From NCBI GenBank assembly GCA_002371345.1, contig DFHY01000098.1:1836-16011 (forward strand): DNA of 14,176 nucleotides. The letters are read 5' to 3'. The position numbers were made by a program, and so were the translations under genes. The notes under the pieces are model-generated. The model ran no database searches. It was not told the DNA's origin and saw nothing but the letters and a program-made list of their open reading frames with translations. Below, in pieces: positions 1 through 5,964 of the stretch (position 1 is the first letter of the stretch; each line of letters begins with the position of its first letter). The stretch is from Lachnospiraceae bacterium UBA3711. Lineage in GTDB: Bacteria > Bacillota > Clostridia > Lachnospirales > Lachnospiraceae.

Positions 1-2414
1 TTGGCGTCCTTCGCGTAGTAGTCCGCGCCGATCTCAGCTGCGTACTGTGAGGTGACGACGGCGCCTCCGACGACAACTTTCGCGCTGCAGCCGGCCTCCT
101 TCAGGACTTTTATCGTTTTCTCCATTGCGGGAAGAGTAGTTGTCATCAAAGCTGAGAGGCCGACCAGCTCAGCCTTCTGCGAGAGGGCGGCTTCGAGCAC
201 CCTCTCAGGCTCAACGTCACGCCCGAGATCTATGACGGTGTATCCGTAATTCTCAAGCACTACCTTAACTATATTCTTTCCTATATCGTGGATATCTCCC
301 TCTACAGTCGCCAGAACTATCTTTCCCTTAGAAACGCTGTCTCCGCCGGATGCCGCGATCCTGTCCTTGATAAGATCAAAACCAGCCGAAGCGGCGTTTG
401 CGGCCTGGATAAGCTGCGGAAGGAACAGCTGCTGCTTCTCATATCTGTCACCGGCGCAGTCGAGAGCGGGTATCAGGTATTCTTCTATTATGCTCATCGG
501 GCCGGTGTTTTCCAGAAGGCCGGATACCATATGACGGACATCATCGGGAAGCCCTCTGAGGATCGCGGTCCGCAGAGCGGTTGACGGATCTTCCTGTCCG
601 GAGATGGAGGCCGGAGCTGAAGACGCGGCCTTAGCCTGAACAGAATTCACCGGCTGAGCGGCCGGTATATCCTCCCTGTCCGCAAAGCGCTCAATGTAGC
701 CTGTGCAGTTTTCATCCTGGCCGGAGAGTGCCCGGAATGAGGCAACAGCGTCCATGATCTCCATCTGATTGGGATTGATTATCGGAAGATCCACACCGCA
801 GTACATTGCCTGTGTGAGGAAACTAACCGTCGCGTATTTCCTCTGGGGAAGCCCGAATGAGATATTGCTGACGCCCAGTGTACAGTGTACTCCGAAGTTC
901 TTCGACACATATTCCACGGCACGCAGCGTCTCCATGGCCTGCTCCTGCTGGGCGGAGACAGTAAGGGCAAGGCAGTCTATGATGACGTCCCTCCGCGGGA
1001 TCCCGTATTCATCGGTATATCTGAGGATCGTCTCAACGTTTCGGATTCTTTCAGACGCGTCTGCGGGCATTCCGCCCTTCTGGAGCGCAAGTCCTATCAC
1101 GCAGGCCCCGTATTTTTTGACGACCGGAAGAATCTGTCTGCACTTTTCTTCATCGGCGTTAACAGAGTTTACTATCACGCGCCCGCATGCGGAGCGAAGA
1201 CCTGCCTCTATCACTTCGGCGTCAGATGAATCTATCTGGAGGGGAAGATCGGTCACGCTCTGAACCGCCCTGACAACATCTGCCATGAGAGACTTCTCGT
1301 CAGCGCCGGGAAGTCCGACGTTGATGTCCAGAATATCCGCGCCGGCTTCTGTCTGCTCGATAGCGCATTTCATGATATAGTTCATATCATGGTCACGCAG
1401 AGCTTGCTGGAAGCGTTTTTTCCCTGTGGGATTGATTCTTTCGCCTATCACGCGGACACTGCCGTCAAGATCGGTTACGCGTCCTGCGGAGCATACGCCG
1501 TTAACTGTTTCAGTATCTGACACGGCATAGGACAGATCCGGGCAGATGAAACTGCCTGCCCCGGCATCATGCGGTACTGCCTGTGACAGAGCTTCTATGA
1601 ATGACGGTCTGGTTCCGCAGCATCCGCCCAGTATGTGTATTCCCATCTTCGGGTACACGGCCATATCCTCCGCGAAATGTTCAGGGGTCATGGCGTATCT
1701 GCCTGATCTCGGGTCAGGCAGCCCGGCATTCGGCTTGACGATGAGAGGAAGGGATGTTCTGGAGCGGATCCGGCGGACTATCGGAACCAGGTCCTCAGGC
1801 CCGAGAGAGCAGTTTACGCCCATTGCGTCCACACCCATCGCGTCGAGAGTGAGAGCCATTGCTTCCGGGTCGGTTCCCGCGAATGTCCTCTGGCTTTTTT
1901 CAAAGGTCATTGTGACCCATACCTGAAGAGAGGTATTCTCCTTCGCGGCAAGAACTGCCGCGCGCACTTCAGCGAGGTCGGTCATGGTCTCAAAGACCAC
2001 AAGGTCCGCTCCGGCCTGTTCCCCGGCGGTCACTACCTCACGAAAGCACTCATATGCCTCGTCAAATGACAGTGTTCCGAGCGGCTCCATAAGCTCGCCG
2101 ATAGGGCCGACGTCAAGGGCAACCTTCACGTCCCGGTCATGAAAAGAGGAAGCGGTCCGCCTCGCGGTCGCGATATTTGCGTCTATTACCTGACGGACGG
2201 GAACAGGACAGTCTGAATACTTGCGGCTGTTGACGCCGAAGGTATTGGAGTAGATCACATCGCTTCCTGCATCTATGTAACTTCTGTGAATCCCGGCCAC
2301 CGCTTCCGGATGCTTCATACCGAACAGCTCAGGCTTTTCACCGGGTTTAAGTCCGGCCTTCTGCAGCATGGTTCCCATTGCTCCGTCGAGCAGTATTATC
2401 TTATCGTTCATCAT
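1..2414 (-). CDS. metH: Cobalamin-dependent methionine synthase core (MetH), partial, C-terminus beyond the window
   Basis: Transfers a methyl group from 5-methyltetrahydrofolate through cobalamin to homocysteine, giving methionine in the cytosol. The frame is open from ATG at 2414 to the left edge (804 codons). Residues about 1-290 form the homocysteine methyltransferase barrel; its zinc ligands are visible as Cys202 (GVNCSLGP) and Cys265-Cys266 (GGCCGTRP). The pterin-binding barrel follows from about 310 (GERINPTGKK), then a helical cap from about 600. The B12-binding Rossmann domain carries GDIHDIGKN, with His709 as lower axial cobalt ligand. The sequence is cut at GADYYAKDA, close to where short MetH proteins end, so perhaps 15-25 residues are missing. 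The AdoMet reactivation domain of E. coli MetH is not seen here and is supplied by the gene just upstream. A GAAAGGAA ribosome site (2427-2433) precedes the start. ATG at 2411 is an alternative start. Confidence 0.96.
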   Translation of the reverse strand, partial: MMNDKIILLDGAMGTMLQKAGLKPGEKPELFGMKHPEAVAGIHRSYIDAGSDVIYSNTFGVNSRKYSDCPVPVRQVIDANIATARRTASSFHDRDVKVALDVGPIGELMEPLGTLSFDEAYECFREVVTAGEQAGADLVVFETMTDLAEVRAAVLAAKENTSLQVWVTMTFEKSQRTFAGTDPEAMALTLDAMGVDAMGVNCSLGPEDLVPIVRRIRSRTSLPLIVKPNAGLPDPRSGRYAMTPEHFAEDMAVYPKMGIHILGGCCGTRPSFIEALSQAVPHDAGAGSFICPDLSYAVSDTETVNGVCSAGRVTDLDGSVRVIGERINPTGKKRFQQALRDHDMNYIMKCAIEQTEAGADILDINVGLPGADEKSLMADVVRAVQSVTDLPLQIDSSDAEVIEAGLRSACGRVIVNSVNADEEKCRQILPVVKKYGACVIGLALQKGGMPADASERIRNVETILRYTDEYGIPRRDVIIDCLALTVSAQQEQAMETLRAVEYVSKNFGVHCTLGVSNISFGLPQRKYATVSFLTQAMYCGVDLPIINPNQMEIMDAVASFRALSGQDENCTGYIERFADREDIPAAQPVNSVQAKAASSAPASISGQEDPSTALRTAILRGLPDDVRHMVSGLLENTGPMSIIEEYLIPALDCAGDRYEKQQLFLPQLIQAANAASAGFDLIKDRIAASGGDSVSKGKIVLATVEGDIHDIGKNIVKVVLENYGYTVIDLGRDVEPERVLEAALSQKAELVGLSALMTTTLPAMEKTIKVLKEAGCSAKVVVGGAVVTSQYAAEIGADYYAKDA

Positions 2415-2529
2415 TTTGAGATATATTCCTTTCAGCCCGACGGCCCCATAGGCCTGCCTTGCGCTTAAGTGTGCCGGACAGGACGTTCAGCCTGTTAAGC
2501 CGGAGGCATCGGACACAATCAGTATTCTC

Positions 2530-3213
2530 TCAGCTGTAACAATGCTTTCCGTGCTCTCTCCAGGAGCATTTCGTAAGAAGCGGACAGCTGCCGCACCCGC
2601 CGTGGACATCCGGCTTCGGGTTATCGCTGACGCCAAGAACAGCGGTAATTGACTTTCTGGGCACCATCAGGCCTGTCGGCGTCAGAGTAAGCCCTATAGC
2701 TCTTTGAGCATTCAGCATATCCAGAAGCGTTTTCTGTATCGAAAGGGGCAGGTCTCCATAACCGGGACTATAACGGTTGGTGAGATATTTTCCCTGCGGG
2801 AGCAGTGAAGACCTGAGGGAGTCTTCAAAACTGTCGGCAGCTCTTTCGACCGCAAGTGACGCGCACACATCCAGGATATACGCCTTAGACATATCCCTGA
2901 CTTCTTCCGTCATCAGATGGCGTTCAAGCCGGGCTCCGAGAGTAAGAGCCACCATGACAGCTTCGCTGCAGCCGTCAAGCAGACGGCGGATATCATTTCC
3001 GATAATAACAGGTTCAAGCTCTTCAGCGGGAAGTATGCGGTAGACAGCCCTGGGAGAAGAGAAGTGAAGAACCTCCTTCTCACATTCAGCGATCTGTATG
3101 TCAAGCTTATTGTAGAATCCGGGATCCTGACAGGCGGCTTCAGAGCGCTCCGGAATCTGGAGAGCGTTAAGGATATCTGTGCGGTCAAGCGGGGATAAAG
3201 CCGGTGTAATCAT
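2530..3213 (-). CDS. Stand-alone methionine synthase reactivation (AdoMet-binding) domain protein
   Basis: A 227-residue protein homologous to the C-terminal activation domain of E. coli MetH, which binds S-adenosylmethionine so that oxidised cob(II)alamin can be reductively remethylated. The AdoMet-binding signature NRYSPGYGDLP lies at residues 146-156, and the end of the fold (MVPRKSITAVLG) at 183-194. The C-terminus adds a cysteine-rich tail, CGSCPLLTKC (207-216) plus Cys225, that could hold a metal or Fe-S centre; this is inference. The gene lies immediately upstream of metH in the same direction, with 115 bases between and no terminator visible, so the two are probably co-transcribed and act as a split enzyme. 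Its ATG overlaps the stop of the preceding small gene as ATGA, and its own ribosome site is weak, which suggests translational coupling. Split MetH systems are known in anaerobic Bacillota. Confidence 0.92.
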   Translation of the reverse strand: MITPALSPLDRTDILNALQIPERSEAACQDPGFYNKLDIQIAECEKEVLHFSSPRAVYRILPAEELEPVIIGNDIRRLLDGCSEAVMVALTLGARLERHLMTEEVRDMSKAYILDVCASLAVERAADSFEDSLRSSLLPQGKYLTNRYSPGYGDLPLSIQKTLLDMLNAQRAIGLTLTPTGLMVPRKSITAVLGVSDNPKPDVHGGCGSCPLLTKCSWREHGKHCYS

Positions 3214-3497
3214 ATTCCCGCACCATACGATCTCGGCGGCAGGACCTTTCCGGACAGTGTCTCCCTTGCCGCCTTCGCCTGATTGTTCCTGACCTCTATC
3301 GAGAAGATGGTTCGTGGTATCTTCACAGACGCCAGAGACCTTACGTCAATCTTCGAGCCGCAGCCTCCCGCAGGAGGCTCCTCTGATTTCCACGCTCTGT
3401 ACAGCACTTTGTCATGATCGAGAAGTTCCCTGGCCTTGTTCCAGTCCCTTTCATCCTTGGAGCGGTATACAAGGGTGTTCTTAAGTCCCTCAAACAT
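3210..3497 (-). CDS. Small protein of unknown function, first gene of the methionine synthase operon
   Basis: A 95-residue soluble protein with no signal peptide or membrane segment. It begins MFEGLKNTLVYRSKD and has a helix-like ARELLDHDKVLYRAW stretch (22-36). A GGCGSK loop (44-49) comes next, then a strand ending in FSIEVR (65-70) and a helix AKAARETLSG (74-83). This beta-alpha-beta-beta-alpha order resembles small ferredoxin-fold proteins of the DUF2007 type, in which a strand and a helix of the form 'residues xxxAxELL' are followed by an IxV strand and a second helix. That comparison is from memory and weak. The start has a GGGAG ribosome site at 3506-3510, eight bases upstream, and the stop overlaps the next start by four bases. 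The coupling to the MetH reactivation gene suggests a role in cobalamin or methionine metabolism, but the sequence shows no catalytic motif. I do not recognise a named family with confidence. Confidence 0.75.
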   Translation of the reverse strand: MFEGLKNTLVYRSKDERDWNKARELLDHDKVLYRAWKSEEPPAGGCGSKIDVRSLASVKIPRTIFSIEVRNNQAKAARETLSGKVLPPRSYGAGI

Positions 3498-3538
3498 ATT
3501 TCAGACTCCCTGATACTTCGCAGCGTCATTAACTTCAG

Positions 3539-3557
3539 CCGTGGCGCCCTGCCATGG
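3539..3557 (+). other. Hairpin CCGTGGC-GCCCT-GCCATGG in the divergent intergenic region
   Basis: Seven-base arms (3539-3545 and 3551-3557) enclose a five-base loop. Read as plus-strand RNA, all seven positions pair, one as G-U. Read as minus-strand RNA, the same position becomes an A-C mismatch. That mildly favours a structured plus-strand transcript, the leader of the MATE gene. No uridine tract follows, so this is not a terminator. Function is unknown. Confidence 0.4.
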
Positions 3558-3600
3558 ACAAGAGGTACTATTAACCCAGGCCGGATGTACGGATAGCTTC

Positions 3601-3613
3601 GCTGCTTTACAGC
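3601..3613. other. Short hairpin GCTG-CTTTA-CAGC
   Basis: Four-base arms around a five-base loop, lying between two AGCTTC direct repeats (about 3596-3601 and 3611-3616). It is weak alone but is one of three neighbouring stem-loops in the 190-base divergent spacer between the methionine synthase operon and the MATE gene. Confidence 0.3.
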
Positions 3614-3619
3614 TTCCGC

Positions 3620-3647
3620 GCCCTCAGCCTAAGGGCTTTTGCCCTTA
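3620..3647. promoter_or_regulatory. Perfect inverted repeat TAAGGGC-TTTT-GCCCTTA with an overlapping competing stem
   Basis: Arms at 3630-3636 and 3641-3647 pair perfectly over seven bases with a four-base loop. The left arm can pair instead with GCCCT at 3620-3624 (AGGGC at 3632-3636), so two mutually exclusive stems are possible. There is no uridine run on either strand, so it is not an intrinsic terminator as it stands. It could be an operator, an RNA switch element or a transcript-stabilising hairpin. It lies between the two divergent genes, so which transcript it belongs to is not decided by the sequence. Confidence 0.4.
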
Positions 3648-3654
3648 CATCATC

Positions 3655-3670
3655 AGTATATAGCATAAAT
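3655..3670. promoter_or_regulatory. AT-rich -10-like boxes in the divergent promoter region
   Basis: The segment contains TATATA and CATAAAT on the plus strand and TATACT on the minus strand (3660 to 3655), all plausible sigma-A -10 hexamers. No good -35 partner with 16-18 base spacing is visible for either direction; TTGCCC at 3639-3644 is the best plus-strand candidate, but spacing and match are poor. It is listed as the likely location of divergent promoter activity for the MATE gene and the methionine synthase operon. Confidence 0.3.
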
Positions 3671-3685
3671 TAAGAAAGAGTGCTA
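3661..3685 (+). promoter_or_regulatory. CIRCE-like inverted repeat just upstream of the MATE start
   Basis: TAGCA (3661-3665) and TGCTA (3681-3685) are separated by exactly 15 bases, the geometry of CIRCE, the HrcA operator (consensus TTAGCACTC, nine bases, GAGTGCTAA). The right half GAGTGCTAG (3678-3686) matches eight of nine consensus positions. The left half ATAGCATAA matches only the TAGCA core. It sits immediately before the ATG at 3688 and overlaps the likely ribosome site, where a bound repressor could block initiation. HrcA control of a MATE gene would be unusual, and the degenerate left arm could mean chance. Confidence 0.35.
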
Positions 3686-3687
3686 GA

Positions 3688-5088
3688 ATGCATCGGATAA
3701 TACAAACGCTAAGAAAGGCGGTCGCTCAATTGAACGGGGAAACCTATAACATAAACTCTTCTGCGTTCTACAGAAAGCTTGCCTATCTGGCCCTTCCTAT
3801 CACCATCCAGAGCCTGATGCTCGCGCTTGTCGCGGCAGGAGACGCTCTGATGCTCGGCAGGATAGGACAGAATGAGATGACGGCAGTATCGCTTGCCACA
3901 CAGATTCAGTTTGTCCAGAACATGTTTCTATCAGCGGTCGTCGGGGCCGGAGCGATCCTCGGAGCACAGTATTTCGGCAAGGATGACAGACGTACTCTTC
4001 AGGAGCTCTTTCACCTGATGCTGCGCTTCTCGGGGCTGGTATCGATGCTGTTTTTCGCGTCGTGCGAGCTGTGCCCTGATCTTCTTATGCGCATCTTCAC
4101 GCATGACGATATTCTTGTTGCTATCGGCAGCCGGTATCTTCGTATAGCGGGCTGGTCGTACCTCATAACCGGCATATCCCAGTGCTACCTTACGATGATG
4201 AAGGTCACGGATCATGTGAAGGCCAGCGCGGCAGTAAGCTCGAGCGCGGTGATATCGAATATCGTGCTGAATGCAGTACTGATATTCGGGCTTTTAGGAG
4301 CGCCGAGGATGGAGTCGGCTGGCGCCGCAGCGGCCACTACGATGTCGAGAGTGATTGAACTTGGACTGTGTCTGTATATCTCCATGAGGAAGGACTGCGT
4401 CAGGCCGGACCTGACCCGGATCATGAAGGGAAGCCGCGTGCTTTTGGGAGATTTCTCAAAGCAATGCCTGCCGCTCCTGGGCGGTGCCCTTCTGTGGGGC
4501 GTTGGTTTCACATCCTATACGGCAATCATGGGGCATATGGGTACGGATGCCGCCGCCGCCAATTCAGTCTCCGCGGTTGTGAGGGATCTGATCTGCTGCG
4601 CGTGCAACGGGATTGCCGGCGCGGCAGGCATAATGGTCGGAAATGAGCTTGGAGCCGGCAATCTTGAGGCCGGACGCGCGTACGGGATCAGGCTGAAGAA
4701 CATATCGTGGGTTATCGGCTTTGGTTCAACGGCGGTTATTCTGCTTCTGACTCCGATTGTCACGTCATTTGTCATCCTGACAGATACCGCTCACAGCTAT
4801 CTGACCGGGATGATGGTAATAATGTCCTTCTACATGATAGGCAGATGCGTGAATACCGTCACGATCAACGGAGTGCTGGACGGTGGCGGCGATACAGTAT
4901 TTGATATGTACAGCCTGGCCGTGTCCATGTGGGGGATAGCCATCCCGCTGGCTCTGCTTGGAGCTTTCGTATTCCACTGGCCTGTGCTGGCAGTGTACTC
5001 TTGCACCTGCCTTGACGAAGTCGGAAAGATCCCCTGGGTAATGATCAGGTTCAGAAAGTATAAGTGGGTCCGGGATCTTACACGCTGA
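3688..5088 (+). CDS. MATE-family efflux transporter
   Basis: A 466-residue integral membrane protein with about twelve hydrophobic segments in two six-helix bundles, the expected length and topology for multidrug and toxic compound extrusion transporters, which export cationic compounds in exchange for sodium ions or protons. Family hallmarks include the first helix region LALPITIQSLMLALVAAGD followed by LMLGRIG, then VVGAGAILGAQYFGK and the second-half equivalent NGIAGAAGIMVGNELGAG. The C-terminus ends in the charged stretch typical of Bacillota members (RFRKYKWVRDLTR). The ATG at 3688 is chosen because GAAAGAG lies seven bases upstream and the next in-frame ATG would remove part of the first bundle. 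It is transcribed divergently from the methionine synthase operon. Nothing identifies its substrate. Its transcript probably ends at the terminator near 5490. Confidence 0.93.
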   Translation: MHRIIQTLRKAVAQLNGETYNINSSAFYRKLAYLALPITIQSLMLALVAAGDALMLGRIGQNEMTAVSLATQIQFVQNMFLSAVVGAGAILGAQYFGKDDRRTLQELFHLMLRFSGLVSMLFFASCELCPDLLMRIFTHDDILVAIGSRYLRIAGWSYLITGISQCYLTMMKVTDHVKASAAVSSSAVISNIVLNAVLIFGLLGAPRMESAGAAAATTMSRVIELGLCLYISMRKDCVRPDLTRIMKGSRVLLGDFSKQCLPLLGGALLWGVGFTSYTAIMGHMGTDAAAANSVSAVVRDLICCACNGIAGAAGIMVGNELGAGNLEAGRAYGIRLKNISWVIGFGSTAVILLLTPIVTSFVILTDTAHSYLTGMMVIMSFYMIGRCVNTVTINGVLDGGGDTVFDMYSLAVSMWGIAIPLALLGAFVFHWPVLAVYSCTCLDEVGKIPWVMIRFRKYKWVRDLTR

Positions 5089-5116
5089 TACTGAATGTCG
5101 CTGCGGCAGCTCCCGG

Positions 5117-5410
5117 GTTTCAGTTTACTGCTCCGCGAAAGATGTCACCATAACGGCCGGAGACGGAGCATACTGGATCGGAGGAATCACGGGTTATGCG
5201 GGCGGTTATGAAGATGAATCTTATGGAATGCCGGTCACCGCGGTTGAGGACTGCACGACAAGCAATGTCACAGTCAACGCTCCGGATAAGGCCGAGGGCG
5301 TAGATGACTTTGTCGGAGCAGGATTTTATTCAGCGGAAGTCGCGGAGATGATGGGAGCGCCATATGACGCGCCGACAGTATTTACTCTCAAAAACTGCAA
5401 GGCAGAGTAA
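5117..5410 (+). pseudogene. 3' remnant of a surface adhesin-like gene
   Basis: A reading frame of about 97 residues ends at TAA 5408-5410 and continues upstream without any usable start; the first ATG, at 5228, lies in the middle of the similarity. The translated text is that of a secreted, beta-rich Gram-positive surface protein: GAYWIGGITGYAGG resembles the GLUG-type repeats of adhesins, followed by CTTSNVTVNAPD and YDAPTVFTLKNCKAE. Nothing recognisable precedes it and it abuts the MATE stop codon with only about 30 bases between. The simplest reading is a deletion that removed the N-terminal and repeat portions of a large gene and left this tail. A short expressed protein from ATG 5228 (60 residues) is possible but has no good ribosome site. 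The family assignment is from general resemblance only. Confidence 0.6.
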
Positions 5411-5469
5411 CATACTTCCAGGCTGAACGGCAGCAAATGAAACGCTGATTAATCAGAGTTTCCCTAAAG

Positions 5470-5497
5470 CAGAGGGGCTGTACCCCTCTGTTTTATT
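5470..5497 (+). terminator. Rho-independent terminator
   Basis: Perfect eight-base stem CAGAGGGG (5470-5477) and CCCCTCTG (5483-5490) with loop CTGTA, followed directly by TTTTATT. It probably ends the MATE transcript and formerly the adhesin-like gene. The minus strand has only a short T run after the same stem, so activity should be mainly rightward. Confidence 0.88.
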
Positions 5498-5523
5498 GTC
5501 ACAACAAACTCGCAGAGACGAAA

Positions 5524-5551
5524 GGCATCCTGCTGAACTCAGCCGGATGCC
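5524..5551. other. Hairpin at the left end of the first 90-base repeat
   Basis: GGCATCC (5524-5530) pairs with GGATGCC (5545-5551). After one T-C mismatch, GCTG (5532-5535) pairs with CAGC (5540-5543) around an AACT loop, giving eleven paired positions. In the second copy the outer arm is partly eroded (GCATGCTG), so only the inner stem and part of the outer one remain. No T run follows. Confidence 0.5.
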
Positions 5552-5710
5552 TGAGCGGCACTGAATCATGTGATCGGACTCGCAATGACGGATGGCATCC
5601 TGCGCGAACCATAGGAAGCATGCTGAACTCAGCCGGATGCCTGAGCGGCACTGAATCATGTGATCTGACTCGCAATGACGGATGGCATCCTCAGCAAACC
5701 ATAGGAGCCG
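5531..5710. repeat. Two tandem 90-base repeats
   Basis: Copy one (5531-5620) and copy two (5621-5710) both begin TGCTGAACTCAGCCGGATGC and match at 83 of 90 positions by direct alignment. Six of the seven differences fall in the last 20 bases. A degenerate partial unit precedes them: 5510-5530 resembles 5580-5600. The unit is rich in GGATGCC/GGCATCC words in both orientations. There is no intact open frame, and no short-repeat/spacer alternation as in CRISPR. It looks like a local duplication of an intergenic repetitive sequence. Confidence 0.85.
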
Positions 5711-5724
5711 ACTGAGCCCGGCCA

Positions 5725-5787
5725 GATGCGTGCACGCGCGCAGCCGACAACGCTTCTATAGGAGAGCGGAGCGCGTGCAATTGCATC
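5725..5787. repeat. Long imperfect palindrome
   Basis: GATGC (5725-5729) and TGCACGCGC (5731-5739) are the inverse of GCGCGTGCA (5771-5779) and GCATC (5783-5787), giving fourteen paired positions with a small internal bulge. The 31-base loop contains a further partial stem (CGCTT, GAGCG). No T run follows and it is not inside a gene. It could be a structured RNA, a cruciform-forming DNA site or part of a small mobile repeat. Confidence 0.6.
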
Positions 5788-5819
5788 GCAGGCGGGTGAA
5801 GGCAGGCGACGTGTTTGCG

Positions 5820-5833
5820 GGATGCCTCCGTCA
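5820..5833 (-). repeat. Inverted cognate of the repeat core
   Basis: GGATGCCTCCGTCA is, on the minus strand, TGACGGAGGCATCC. This equals the tandem-repeat core TGACGGATGGCATCC (5586-5600 and 5676-5690) apart from one missing base. A further inverted nine-base match, TGCCATCCG, lies at 5864-5872. The palindrome at 5725-5787 is thus flanked by oppositely oriented copies of one motif. Confidence 0.5.
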
Positions 5834-5835
5834 TA

Positions 5836-5858
5836 AGAGGCCGGTTTAAACAGCCTCT
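5836..5858 (+). terminator. Weak terminator-like hairpin
   Basis: AGAGGC (5836-5841) pairs with GCCTCT (5853-5858). The eleven-base loop contains the palindrome GTTTAAAC, and CATTTTG follows. The stem is short and the T run interrupted, so termination would be inefficient. It lies just upstream of the asd promoter. Confidence 0.25.
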
Positions 5859-5887
5859 CATTTTGCCATCCGCTCCGAGACTGAATC

Positions 5888-5916
5888 TTGACAGACCGGC
5901 AGAATCGTTTTAACAT
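5888..5916 (+). promoter_or_regulatory. Sigma-A promoter of the asd-topB operon
   Basis: A perfect -35 hexamer TTGACA (5888-5893), a 17-base spacer and TAACAT (5911-5916; four of six matches to TATAAT) precede asd by 48 bases. The predicted start near 5923 leaves a leader of about 42 bases, too short for a typical riboswitch. Confidence 0.75.
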
Positions 5917-5964
5917 TTCCAGATATCGGAAACAGGGATAATTATTCAGGGGAGGATATTACCT

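Larger units (their letters stand above)
5411..5964. other. Repeat-rich spacer without an intact gene
   Basis: These 554 bases hold no convincing coding region. In order they contain a rho-independent terminator (5470-5497), two 90-base tandem repeats (5531-5710), a long palindrome (5725-5787), an inverted cognate of the repeat core (5820-5833), a weak terminator-like hairpin (5836-5858) and the sigma-A promoter of the downstream operon (5888-5916). The short minus-strand frame across the repeats only encodes the repeat twice and looks spurious. Confidence 0.7.

Noticed and set aside
769..1263. Plus-strand open frame of about 164 codons in the first 2.4 kb
   Set aside because: It lies opposite the MetH coding sequence, whose minus-strand frame shows intact catalytic motifs throughout.
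2415..2529. Terminator or leader element between the reactivation gene and metH
   Set aside because: Only short self-complementary words such as GGCC are present, with no stable stem and T run. The genes are best read as co-transcribed.
3630..3647. Intrinsic terminator at the perfect TAAGGGC hairpin
   Set aside because: Neither strand has a T run after the stem, and it lies in a promoter region rather than after a gene.
3498..3650. SAM, cobalamin or TPP riboswitch controlling the metH operon
   Set aside because: On the minus strand, GGCTGAG and CCTGGGTTAAT faintly recall TPP elements, but the conserved CTGAGA and GCGTAGGGA parts are absent. No S-box core or B12-box is visible.
5453..5659. 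Minus-strand 68-codon frame with an internally repeated peptide
   Set aside because: The peptide repeat is only the 90-base DNA repeat translated. The frame covers the terminator and has no convincing ribosome site.
5531..5710. Possible CRISPR array
   Set aside because: There are only two units of 90 bases placed head to tail, with no short repeats separated by unique spacers.
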